A DNA stretch of 64,000 nucleotides, from contig AP018318.1 of the NCBI GenBank assembly GCA_003990705.1, forward strand, positions 2,545,501 to 2,609,500, in the 5' to 3' direction. The position numbers were made by a program, and so were the translations under genes. The notes under the pieces were generated by a model. The model was not told where the DNA came from and made no database searches. It saw only the letters and a list, made by a program, of their open reading frames with translations. Source of the DNA: Nostoc sp. HK-01. GTDB lineage: Bacteria; Cyanobacteriota; Cyanobacteriia; Cyanobacteriales; Nostocaceae. Shown piece by piece: positions 36,186-43,621 of this stretch. Numbering within the stretch: the first letter of the stretch is position 1; the number at the start of each line of letters is the position of its first letter.

Positions 36186-38585
36186 ATGGCTAGGAAATCG
36201 CTGCGAGTATCTCCAGAAAATATAGAAAAGGTAAAAAGAGCTTTTAAACGTACAGGGTTGACACAGAACGAATTTGCTAGTGAAGTGGATATAAGTACTC
36301 GTCAACCAATTGGTAAATTCCTTTCAGGTAAGACTGTTGATCATCAACTTTTTAAAGAAATTTGCTTCAAGCTGGATTTAGATTGGCAAGAAGTAGCCGA
36401 TTTGTATAGAGATAGCAACTTTGAATTGGATTCAGAAAAACCTGAATTGGCAGTAATTTCTGAATCAGACAACAGTCATCATGTTGACTTACTCATACAG
36501 GAAATACGACAAAAAATATCCTCTCTAGTTCAAGAACGCTGTGGCAAGATGAGAGTTCTTGATATGTGCCAGCCAATTCAATTAGATACAATTTATACAG
36601 ATGTAAATATTCTAGAAAAGATCACAGGACGTAGACGTTTAAAAATTTCTCAACTATTGGATGGATTTGATTTAGAATCACATGATTTTAATCGATTGGG
36701 ACTGAGTAAAAAAATTGAAGAGCGTGTTTCTGGACTAATAGCGGTTGAGCGTTATTCTAAATTGATGATTTTAGGTAAACCAGGAGCAGGAAAAACCACC
36801 TTTTTAAAGTATTTAGCCATTCAGTCTATTTATGGTCAATATCATACTGATCGAGTACCCATTTTTGTAACTCTCAAGGAATTTGCTGAAACTCAAGAAC
36901 AACTAGATTTAATTTCTTTTATAAATTATTTGTTCAATAATTACAATGTAGATATTGAAGAATTAAAAAATGTATTAAAATCTGGTAAAGCATTCATTCT
37001 TCTTGATGGGTTAGATGAAGTTATAGAAGAAGATATCCATCGAGTTTTAAAGCAAATTCAGGATTTATTTAAACAATATAATAAGAACATTTTTGTGATT
37101 ACCTGCCGTATTGCGGCCAAAGAATATACTCTAGAAAATTTTACCGAAGTTGAATTAGCTGACTTTGATGATGAACAAATTAAAATTTTCGTAGAAAAGT
37201 GGTTTCAGAGTAAGAATCAAGATTTTACAAAAACTTTTATTGAACAGCTAAAACACAATAAAGCTATTAAAGAACTCGCTACTAACCCTTTACTGCTTAC
37301 AATGCTGTGTTTGGAATTTGAAGATTCAGGTGATTTTCCTGATGACCGTTCAGAATTATATAAAAGAGCTACACATACTCTTTTAAGGAAATGGGATTCT
37401 ACACGTATGATTCGGCGCGATAATGTTTACAAAAAGCTGACTGTTCAGCGAAAAGAAGACTTACTTAGTCAAATTGCTATGACTACTTTTGAACGCAGAG
37501 ATTACTTTTTTAAACAGAGAGATATTGAGAGATATATTGCTGATTATATTAGGAATTTACCTGACGCTCAACCTGATCCAGAAGCACTACAGATAGATAG
37601 TGAGCCAGTTCTGAAATCTATTGAAGCGCAGCATGGGCTTTTAGTAGAAAGAGCAAGAGGAATTTACTCTTTCTCCCATTTGACATTTCACGAGTATTTC
37701 ACAGCTAGGAAAATAGTAGCTAGTTGTAATCCATATTCACTAAATGATGAAATTTTAAAAAATTTAGTTACTCACATAAATGATTATAGATGGTTAGAGG
37801 TCTTATCACTTACAATAGAAATGTTACCAGATGCAAACAGTTTATTACTTTTAGCTAAAAGACACGTTGATAGTATTTTAGCTAATGATGAAAAATTACA
37901 GGGTTTTTTATATTCTATTTACAAGTCAAGTCTTTCTGTGGATGTTCCCTATAAATCAGCAGCTATTCGTGCATTCTACTTTACCCAAACAATTCCTTCA
38001 CTCGGAATTAGTGCCGACTTCACCTTGGCTTGTGATATTGATAATTCATTGGATAAGGATATTGATAATTATTTTAATTATCTTGTTGAACAAATTGACA
38101 AATATTTTAGGATTGAGATAGAAACAGATTTTTCCAGTTTAAAAGTGTGTCTTGCACTTTTCCGCAATCCAGTGTTTATGGTTAACATTGTGAATAATTC
38201 AGATATTGGCTACAATATCAATATTCTTTTTGATAACGCCATTAACTATAAATTGAAACAAGAATTACAGAGACTTAAAAATCAATTACCTAGGATGAGT
38301 GATATCAATAGGTACGAAGATATTTTTACTCAATGGGTTCAAAAGATAGGAAAAACCTGGCTTCAAAAATTCAAAGGATTAATAAAATATTATTATATGA
38401 CAGATAAAAACTGGCAATTTAGTAAAGAACAAAAAGAACGATTAAATCAATATTATGGTGCAAATATGGCGTTAGTAGATTGCTTGAAAAGCAATTGTTA
38501 CCTAAATCCTGAAGTGCGATCGCACATCGAAGACACATTACTGTTACCCATTGCTGAAATTGAGAAAAGACAAATAAGAGAATAA
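36186..38585 (+). CDS. HTH-NACHT NTPase, putative anti-phage NLR-like protein
   Basis: This is a 799-residue STAND-type ATPase. An N-terminal helix-turn-helix-like segment is at about 9-75 (TGLTQNEFASEVDIS). The NACHT module has Walker A GKPGAGKTT at 197-205, Walker B FILLDGLDEV at 270-279, sensor FVITCRIAAKEY, then GxP-like ATNPLLLTMLCLEF and SFSHLTFHEYF, both typical of NACHT proteins. The C-terminal 300 residues are helical without recognised repeats. Bacterial NACHT proteins of similar make-up defend against phages (bNACHT proteins of Kibby and colleagues). The gene is markedly AT-rich compared with its neighbours. The trigger is unknown. Confidence 0.8.
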   Translation: MARKSLRVSPENIEKVKRAFKRTGLTQNEFASEVDISTRQPIGKFLSGKTVDHQLFKEICFKLDLDWQEVADLYRDSNFELDSEKPELAVISESDNSHHVDLLIQEIRQKISSLVQERCGKMRVLDMCQPIQLDTIYTDVNILEKITGRRRLKISQLLDGFDLESHDFNRLGLSKKIEERVSGLIAVERYSKLMILGKPGAGKTTFLKYLAIQSIYGQYHTDRVPIFVTLKEFAETQEQLDLISFINYLFNNYNVDIEELKNVLKSGKAFILLDGLDEVIEEDIHRVLKQIQDLFKQYNKNIFVITCRIAAKEYTLENFTEVELADFDDEQIKIFVEKWFQSKNQDFTKTFIEQLKHNKAIKELATNPLLLTMLCLEFEDSGDFPDDRSELYKRATHTLLRKWDSTRMIRRDNVYKKLTVQRKEDLLSQIAMTTFERRDYFFKQRDIERYIADYIRNLPDAQPDPEALQIDSEPVLKSIEAQHGLLVERARGIYSFSHLTFHEYFTARKIVASCNPYSLNDEILKNLVTHINDYRWLEVLSLTIEMLPDANSLLLLAKRHVDSILANDEKLQGFLYSIYKSSLSVDVPYKSAAIRAFYFTQTIPSLGISADFTLACDIDNSLDKDIDNYFNYLVEQIDKYFRIEIETDFSSLKVCLALFRNPVFMVNIVNNSDIGYNINILFDNAINYKLKQELQRLKNQLPRMSDINRYEDIFTQWVQKIGKTWLQKFKGLIKYYYMTDKNWQFSKEQKERLNQYYGANMALVDCLKSNCYLNPEVRSHIEDTLLLPIAEIEKRQIRE

Positions 38586-38599
38586 TTTAAATTGATAAA

Positions 38600-38709
38600 G
38601 GCGGGTGCGGGGGTTGAACCCGCTAGTCCCCGGAGATGGTGGAGACGTTAACCGATAACCCTACATTCTTCGTCCCCAAAGGGCAAGTTGCGAACAAGGG
38701 AAACCCGCC
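38600..38709 (-). ncRNA. tRNA-like Y RNA candidate, unit a (no D arm)
   Basis: On the minus strand the ends form a perfect 7-bp acceptor stem, GGCGGGT/ACCCGCC. A perfect T arm (GCGGG, loop TTCAACC, CCCGC) precedes the 3' strand. There is no D arm. Between them is a hairpin with the strand GGACGAAGAATGTAGGGTTA, close to the Ro-binding strand of Y RNAs, and GTCTCC/GGGGAC forms an extra arm. It lies 52 bp downstream of the Ro gene stop, on the same strand, and 15 bp from the NACHT stop codon. Confidence 0.7.
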
Positions 38710-38711
38710 AT

Positions 38712-38760
38712 AAAGTATGAAGTGTGAAGTATGAAGGATGAAATTTCATCCTTCAACTCT
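38712..38760. repeat. AAGTATGAAG-type short tandem repeats
   Basis: Tandem units of TGAAGTA/GTGAAG type are followed by GGATGAAATTTCATCC, a 16-bp palindrome that could end the Ro transcript. The same units occur at about 13996-14027 and 42246-42290. Confidence 0.7.
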
Positions 38761-38761
38761 T

Positions 38762-40363
38762 TTATAACTCGCCTGTCGCTAACATTTGGATGATGCGAGG
38801 TGTTCCAGGGTCAAATCCTGCCAAATCCCAAGACAGTGGATCTTTGGGATCTACCAAGGTGATGCGGTATGGTGTCAAGGTGACGTATACAGCCTTCACA
38901 TCTGGATTCACTTTTTTGCGGTACTCCTGCAAGGCTTGGCTAGGATGCTTGTAACCAGCCCAGCTTTCTGAGTCAGTCCAGAAGCAGACTACATCTGCTT
39001 TAAACTTGTTTTGAATCATCCAGTCATAAGCAACGGAAGCATCTGTACCACCGAAGTTTTGATTGCTGGCTTTACGTACCGCCGAACTAAAACTATCTTT
39101 AGCGGTGATATCTAAGTCGCGGAACTCGTTAGCAAAACCGCGAATCATGTAGTTTTTCTCGGCTTTGGCTGTGACGAGTGCCATTGTAGTGGCAATTTCA
39201 CAGCAGCTTAGTCCCATGTCTGCAACTAAGCTACCCATCGAACCGGAAACGTCTACGGCGTGCATGAAAACTTTGCCTGTAGGTTCTACCACATCAAAAG
39301 ACAACTCAACTGCTTTTTCTAAGATGTCTACGATGCGAGGAATTGGAATCCAAGTTTTCTTGCTGCGTCCAAGTCTTCCCCCAGACTCGTAAGTTTTGAG
39401 GGCTTTCAAAACATCGATTGGGTGAATGCGACCTTTACGCAGATGTTCTTTGTTATTGAGAACTCCTTCTACACGCAGCAAGTTGGCACTTTCATCAGCA
39501 CGTAACACACCCAGTTCCGTGAGTGAACCCAGGTTACGCAGCATTGCACCGATAGGCATTTCTTGAAATAGCAACTGCCAAGCTTGCTTATCCATATTGC
39601 CCACGGGCGCAGCCATTTCGTGAGTTAAGCGTCCTTGCAAAATGGCTTCGTGGGTTTGTCCTGGGTTGCGCTTCAGCCATTCATACCACCAAATCTGCGC
39701 CAAAGCTTGTGAGGGGATCTCTGTAGGCAAGTCTGACCAACCTCTGACTACCCATTCAAACAATTGACGGTGATTTTCTGTAGGTGGTTTGACGTGGAAT
39801 AACCGCAAAGCATCGCGGTGGGTGAAGCCTTGGCGTTGTTGATATTTCAAGAGTTGATAAGCTAAACCCTTGACATCTTCTCGTGATAGCCAGGTTTTAC
39901 CTGCTTCCCGCACAACTTTACCGAAGCCCCGCAGAGATTTGGTGTAGTTCAGCCATTCGTAAAAGTGGCTACCTGTGCGAACAACTTGAGGGAAGATTTC
40001 ACCAAAAGCTTGTTTTGCTTCCCCTGTTTCACCCATCGACAGCAACACTAAAGCCAGAATAGGTGCGCTGTTATTGATAGCCCGTCCATCGCTGGCATAG
40101 AGAATTTCTTCTGCAACACGGCTGGGATTTTCGGCAACAGCTTGGTTGACAACCGCTACAAAATCTTCAGTTAATTCTTGTTTACCAGCATAGTAGGTGC
40201 TTTGGGCTGTCCCAACTAACAGACAACGCCTTAGCATTTGCCAAATACCAGCGTCAAACATCCAACCACCGGAACGGCCTTTGATCATCTCGGCTTCCCG
40301 TCCGGGGATGGGCTGATTTTGTGGGGTGGTTGTCTTGTTTTTAGTAAAGAACTTATAGTTCAT
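38762..40363 (-). CDS. rsr: Ro60/Rsr orthologue: TROVE plus von Willebrand factor A protein
   Basis: Ro60 is a ring-shaped protein that binds Y RNAs and misfolded small RNAs; bacterial Rsr works with exonucleases in RNA maturation and decay. The 533-residue protein has the helical TROVE domain (about 20-350, with SGGWMFDAGIWQMLRRCLLVG and the RNA-facing KSLRGFGKVVREA segment). A C-terminal vWA domain has the MIDAS motif DVSGSMGS and a later GGTDAS. I chose ATG 40363 (MNYKFFTKN, preceded by GGGAG). A longer open frame to 40525 would translate tRNA-like unit b and is not real. It is flanked on both sides by tRNA-like Y RNA candidates on its own strand. Confidence 0.92.
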   Translation of the reverse strand: MNYKFFTKNKTTTPQNQPIPGREAEMIKGRSGGWMFDAGIWQMLRRCLLVGTAQSTYYAGKQELTEDFVAVVNQAVAENPSRVAEEILYASDGRAINNSAPILALVLLSMGETGEAKQAFGEIFPQVVRTGSHFYEWLNYTKSLRGFGKVVREAGKTWLSREDVKGLAYQLLKYQQRQGFTHRDALRLFHVKPPTENHRQLFEWVVRGWSDLPTEIPSQALAQIWWYEWLKRNPGQTHEAILQGRLTHEMAAPVGNMDKQAWQLLFQEMPIGAMLRNLGSLTELGVLRADESANLLRVEGVLNNKEHLRKGRIHPIDVLKALKTYESGGRLGRSKKTWIPIPRIVDILEKAVELSFDVVEPTGKVFMHAVDVSGSMGSLVADMGLSCCEIATTMALVTAKAEKNYMIRGFANEFRDLDITAKDSFSSAVRKASNQNFGGTDASVAYDWMIQNKFKADVVCFWTDSESWAGYKHPSQALQEYRKKVNPDVKAVYVTLTPYRITLVDPKDPLSWDLAGFDPGTPRIIQMLATGEL

Positions 40364-40400
40364 GGCTTCATCTCCCAGCCCTTGCGGGCAAAAATGAAAG

Positions 40401-40525
40401 GTGGCAGGGCAGGACTCGAACCTGCGACATCCCGCGTGGAAGGCGATAACCCTCATTCGTCGGCCTTTGCAGGCAAGGGGTGAATAAGGATGTTTAGGCA
40501 CTCTACCAACTGAGCTACCTGCCAC
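40401..40525 (-). ncRNA. tRNA-like Y RNA candidate, unit b
   Basis: The acceptor stem has eight pairs including G(-1):C73 (GTGGCAGG/CCTGCCAC). The D arm is GCTC AGTTGGTA GAGT and the T arm GCAGG TTCGAGT CCTGC. A 51-nt hairpin (40446-40496) is inserted after the second base of the anticodon stem. It holds a GCCT-GCAA-AGGC cap and the Y-like strand CCGACGAATGAGGGTTAT. Without it the stem is CCCGC/GCGGG around loop CTTCCAC (anticodon UCC). No CCA is encoded. It lies 37 bp before rsr. Confidence 0.78.
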
Positions 40526-40554
40526 ATGAAAGTAGGTGAATTAACTGACCTTTT

Positions 40555-40640
40555 TTGTCTCACGCAAAGGCAAGGCAGCGCGTTGGGCGGGTTTCCCGAC
40601 TTGAAGCGACTGCCGCGCAGAGGCGCAAAGAAGGAAAGTG
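40555..40640. repeat. GC-rich dispersed repeat between Y RNA units b and c
   Basis: The block GGCAGCGCGTTGGGCGGG, then CCCGACTTGAAGCGACTGCC, matches the inverted block at 3533-3590 and partly those at 53.7 and 61.5 kb. It looks like a repeat that landed in the spacer of the array. Confidence 0.75.
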
Positions 40641-40659
40641 AGAGTTTAGTTTTAATGTT

Positions 40660-40784
40660 TGGGTGGCGGAGCAGGATTTGAACCTGCGACCTCTCGAACC
40701 CTAATCGATAACCCTCAATTCTTCGGCCTTTGCAGGCAAGGAGTGAATAAGGGTAAAGCGCTCTACCTCTGAGCTACCCACCAC
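40660..40784 (-). ncRNA. tRNA-like Y RNA candidate, unit c, with encoded CCA
   Basis: The acceptor is GTGGTGGG/TCCGCCAC with two wobble pairs, followed directly by an encoded CCA (40660-40662). The D arm is GCTC AGAGGTA GAGC and the T arm GCAGG TTCAAAT CCTGC. The insert is 49 nt (40708-40756), containing GCCTGCAAAGGC and the Y-like strand GAAGAATTGAGGGTTAT. Without it the anticodon stem is CTCGA/TCGAG around loop TTAGGGT (anticodon AGG). Confidence 0.8.
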
Positions 40785-40828
40785 ATAAAAATTTTGGATT
40801 TTGGATTAAATTTAAAATGAAAATTGGT

Positions 40829-40954
40829 GTGGCAGGATAGGAATTGAACCTACAACCCTCCCGATTATGAGTCGATAACCCTCATTCTTCGGCCTTTGCA
40901 GGCAAGGAGTGAACAAAGATGTTTTTGGCGCTCTACCATTGAGCTACCTGCCAC
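40829..40954 (-). ncRNA. tRNA-like Y RNA candidate, unit d
   Basis: The acceptor is a perfect eight-pair stem, GTGGCAGG/CCTGCCAC, followed by ACCA. The D arm is GCTC AATGGTA GAGC and the T arm GTAGG TTCAATT CCTAT. The insert is 52 nt (40875-40926), with GCCTGCAAAGGC and the Y-like strand CCGAAGAATGAGGGTTAT. Without it the anticodon stem is CCCGA/TCGGG around CTCATAA (anticodon CAU). This is the clearest unit of the array. Confidence 0.82.
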
Positions 40955-40990
40955 ATAAGAATTATTTTTAACTCAGCACTTTGTTAGGGT

Positions 40991-41123
40991 GTAGCGGAGC
41001 AGGATTTACACCTGCACCTCCAGAAATTTTGCTCAAGGATGTTTTAAGTTATTTGCGATAACCCTCGATGTGTCGGCCTTTGCAGGCAAGGGGGGCGCTC
41101 TGGATATTTGAGCTATCCGCTAC
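40991..41123 (-). ncRNA. tRNA-like Y RNA candidate, unit e (rearranged)
   Basis: The acceptor GTAGCGGA/TCCGCTAC is a perfect eight-pair stem. The D arm is GCTC AAATATCCA GAGC, lacking the GG pair of the D loop. The T arm is GCAGG TGTAAAT CCTGC, lacking the usual TTC. The shared CTTGCCTGCAAAGGCCGA and GAGGGTTATCG are present. The strand AACATCCTTGAG, which in other units precedes the capped hairpin, here follows it. This first unit of the array looks rearranged or fused and no clean anticodon stem results. Confidence 0.65.
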
Positions 41124-41166
41124 GGTTTTGATGCTCACTCCTTTGGGAAAATCAGCTTGTAACATC

Positions 41167-41195
41167 AATGTAGTATATGTAACTTTGAATGTCAA
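41167..41195 (-). promoter_or_regulatory. Consensus promoter of the Y RNA-rsr array
   Basis: On the minus strand TTGACA (41195-41190) is followed after exactly 17 bp by TACATT (41172-41167). Transcription would start about 35 nt before unit e and could read through all four units and rsr. I see no other good promoter inside the array. Confidence 0.72.
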
Positions 41196-41219
41196 GGGGA
41201 AGAGGAGGTATATATTTTT

Positions 41220-41275
41220 AAACGCAGAGGGGCGCGAAGGTTTACGCGGAGTGGCGCGGAGTTTTAGGAAATTTG
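41220..41275. repeat. ACGCAGAGG-type repeat
   Basis: The tandem-like AACGCAGAGGGGCGCGAAGG and ACGCGGAGTGGCGCGGAG units are of the type scattered widely in Nostoc intergenic DNA. The rest of 41196-41516 shows no gene. Confidence 0.6.
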
Positions 41276-41516
41276 AGTAGGGAAATGTTTCTTAATGTTT
41301 ATGTAAAAATTTTGTTTTTGTTGGGGAGAGTTTGGGAGGGAAAATATTTTTGCCTGTTTTTGCCGAAAATCTAGATTGTTTGGGTGTTAAGTGGTTCAGA
41401 TGAGCGATCGCACACCTGCTTTTTTCCGTGATTTTGCCAAAAGATACAAAAACCAGTCCCAATTTTTGCCAATATAATATATTATTTCCCAAAAAATTCG
41501 CTTGGCAAAAATCGGC

Positions 41517-42248
41517 ATGAGTGAAAAAACAATGGAAAGTGGCGGGAAGGGTTTTCTCGTTCTACTTTTGCCAATATCGTTTTTAATAATTTTCCTGGTT
41601 TCTACCTGGAGATTTTTGCTGGCACTGGTTGTTTTGATTATTGGGTTCAATATCTGGCAACAATATCAATGGCAACAGTGGTGTCAGCGAGTTAACCCGG
41701 TTTTCCATCAGTTAGTTCGGGAAAACCAGGGAAAAATTACACCAATGGACTTGGCAATGCGGGGTAGTTTTCCTGGCCCAACAGCAAAACGCTACCTGGA
41801 TGGCAAAGCTTCAGAGTTTGGTGCAAGTATAGTCAATGCTGGTTCAGGCAATGAAGTTTATTACTTTATTACTGCCAGTATTTTGGGTAATATTCTTGAC
41901 AGTAGCGAGCCTATCAAAACTTTGTCTGCTCAACCTGTAACAACGGCTCCGCGATCGCTTTTAGCACCGCCAGCACCTCAAGCAGTAGTAGCAGAATTAG
42001 AATCAGAGGTTGAATTAGCAGCGCCAGCAACTCATACAGAAGTTAAACCAAATTTAGCAAAACAGTTAGTTTTTGGTTCGCTGATTCAATCGGAATTAGC
42101 AAAACGCTTGAATGTTTATTCCAGCACTGTCTACAAACGGCGCAATGATCCAGAGTTTCCCGAATGGTCTCGCAGCCGTGATCCTGATGGTATAGCTTGG
42201 AGTTTCTCGGAAAAAACAAAAGAGTTCTTTCCCTTAGAAGAGTCATGA
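41517..42248 (+). CDS. Hypothetical membrane-anchored protein with a C-terminal DNA-binding-like segment
   Basis: I do not recognise the family of this 243-residue protein (from ATG 41517; a TTG at 41502 is open too). Two adjacent hydrophobic helices near the N-terminus (GFLVLLLPISFLIIFLVSTW and LLALVVLIIGFNIW) suggest a membrane hairpin. A soluble region with MDLAMRGSFPGPTAKRYLDGKASEFGA follows, which looks like a small winged-helix element. A proline-alanine linker leads to a final LIQSELAKRLNVYSSTVYKRRNDPEF that resembles a helix-turn-helix. Confidence 0.6.
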   Translation: MSEKTMESGGKGFLVLLLPISFLIIFLVSTWRFLLALVVLIIGFNIWQQYQWQQWCQRVNPVFHQLVRENQGKITPMDLAMRGSFPGPTAKRYLDGKASEFGASIVNAGSGNEVYYFITASILGNILDSSEPIKTLSAQPVTTAPRSLLAPPAPQAVVAELESEVELAAPATHTEVKPNLAKQLVFGSLIQSELAKRLNVYSSTVYKRRNDPEFPEWSRSRDPDGIAWSFSEKTKEFFPLEES

Positions 42249-42344
42249 ATGAAGTATGAAGTGGGAAGTATGAAGTATGAAATATAAATTTCATTTTTTG
42301 GACTAGCCTATCGCAAGCTACTACGCATCTATACTTTTCAGACT
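42246..42344. repeat. TGAAGTATGAAG-type tandem repeats between two convergent genes
   Basis: Units of GAAGTATGAAGT type lie directly after the membrane protein gene, and the complementary CAGACTTCATACTTTC lies at the pyrD stop. The two tracts can pair. No gene is inside. Confidence 0.65.
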
Positions 42345-43469
42345 TCATACTTTCAAACCAACTGCTTCGGTGATGGAATTTAATTTGTTTTGTTCTAACT
42401 TGGATAGCAAACCATTCAGGATTCGACGCACCATCATTGGGCCTTCATAAATCCAGCCTGTATAGACTTGAATTAGGCTGGCTCCCGCAGTGATTTTTTC
42501 CCAAGCATCTTCTGGGGAAAATATGCCACCAACCCCGATAATGGGAATTTGTCCTTGGGTTTGCTGCCAAATAAACTTAATTACTTCTGTGGAGCGATCG
42601 CGCAATGGCGCACCACTGATTCCGCCAGCTTCATCTTGCGGAGGTTTCCCAGTTGGATGAATTAGCTGGGTTTTCAAGCCATCACGGTTGATTGTGGTGT
42701 TTGTGGCAATAATTCCTGCTAGTTGGTAGGTTTTAGCCAAGCCAATAATATCGGCGATCGCTTCCCATTCTAAATCAGGGGCTATCTTGACAAATATTGG
42801 TTTTTGTGTATTGTTATCTGTTTGTAGTACGTCCAAGATAGAACTGAGCATAGCGGCATCTTGGAGAGATCGCAATCCTGGTGTGTTGGGTGAAGATACA
42901 TTCACCACAAAATAATCGCCCAACTCTTTCAGCAGCCGAAAACTATTGAGATAATCTTCGGCGGCGGCTTCTAACGGGGTAATTTTCGATTTGCCTAGAT
43001 TTATACCGATGGGTATTGTATGAGTAAAATCTTTTTGTGCTGCTAACCGAGCAGCCATAACTGCTGCACCTTGATTATTAAAACCCATCCGGTTAAGAAC
43101 AGCTTGATCTAAAGGCAAACGAAATAATCGGGGTTGAGGATTCCCTGGTTGGGGGTGAAAAGTCACAGTCCCCAACTCAGCGAAGCCAAAACCAAAGTTA
43201 GACCAAATTTTTGCCCCTACCCCATCCTTATCAAAACCAGCTGCCAAACCCAGCGGGTTAGGGAAATTTAGTCCAAACAAATTTTGTTCCAGACGGCGAT
43301 CGCACACACATAAAGACTGCTGTAAGCTGTGATTGATCAAGTCAGCAGGAGTATTATTTGCTTGTGATAACCAACTTAAACTGTGAATAGCTTGATGATG
43401 TAGCCACTCTGCATCCGTTTTCAGCACGTTGAACAGTAGTGGACGAAGCGCAGCTTGATAAATATCCAT
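42345..43469 (-). CDS. pyrD: Dihydroorotate dehydrogenase (quinone), class 2
   Basis: PyrD oxidises dihydroorotate to orotate in pyrimidine synthesis and passes electrons to the quinone pool. The 374-residue protein has the class 2 N-terminal amphipathic helix for membrane contact ([24 protein letters not shown]). It also has [24 protein letters not shown], the FMN-site [12 protein letters not shown] with the catalytic serine region, and the C-terminal [15 protein letters not shown]. The stop overlaps a heptamer repeat. TTGACC/TTGACTC repeats lie upstream (43510-43555). Confidence 0.95.
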   Translation of the reverse strand: MDIYQAALRPLLFNVLKTDAEWLHHQAIHSLSWLSQANNTPADLINHSLQQSLCVCDRRLEQNLFGLNFPNPLGLAAGFDKDGVGAKIWSNFGFGFAELGTVTFHPQPGNPQPRLFRLPLDQAVLNRMGFNNQGAAVMAARLAAQKDFTHTIPIGINLGKSKITPLEAAAEDYLNSFRLLKELGDYFVVNVSSPNTPGLRSLQDAAMLSSILDVLQTDNNTQKPIFVKIAPDLEWEAIADIIGLAKTYQLAGIIATNTTINRDGLKTQLIHPTGKPPQDEAGGISGAPLRDRSTEVIKFIWQQTQGQIPIIGVGGIFSPEDAWEKITAGASLIQVYTGWIYEGPMMVRRILNGLLSKLEQNKLNSITEAVGLKV

Positions 43470-43621
43470 GTGAAGAAGGGAAATGGCGATTAGGGATAAG
43501 AGATTACAAAATTACCATTGAGCATTGACTCTTGACCATTGACTCTTGACCCATAACTTTAATTTTGGCTAAACATATATAACTCAGGCGGCTTTTCTGG
43601 GCATCTTATATATAAAAAGCG

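Noticed and set aside
40364-40525. N-terminal extension of the Ro60 reading frame (54 extra codons)
   Set aside because: It translates the tRNA-like unit b, has no family similarity, and a good start with a ribosome site exists at 40363.
40401-41123. Ordinary tRNA genes with group I introns
   Set aside because: The inserts are only 49-52 nt and lie in the anticodon stem, not the loop; they contain a Y-like hairpin shared by all units.
38762-41123. Prophage or integrative element using the tRNA array as attachment site
   Set aside because: No integrase, excisionase or direct repeats of an attachment core were seen around the array.
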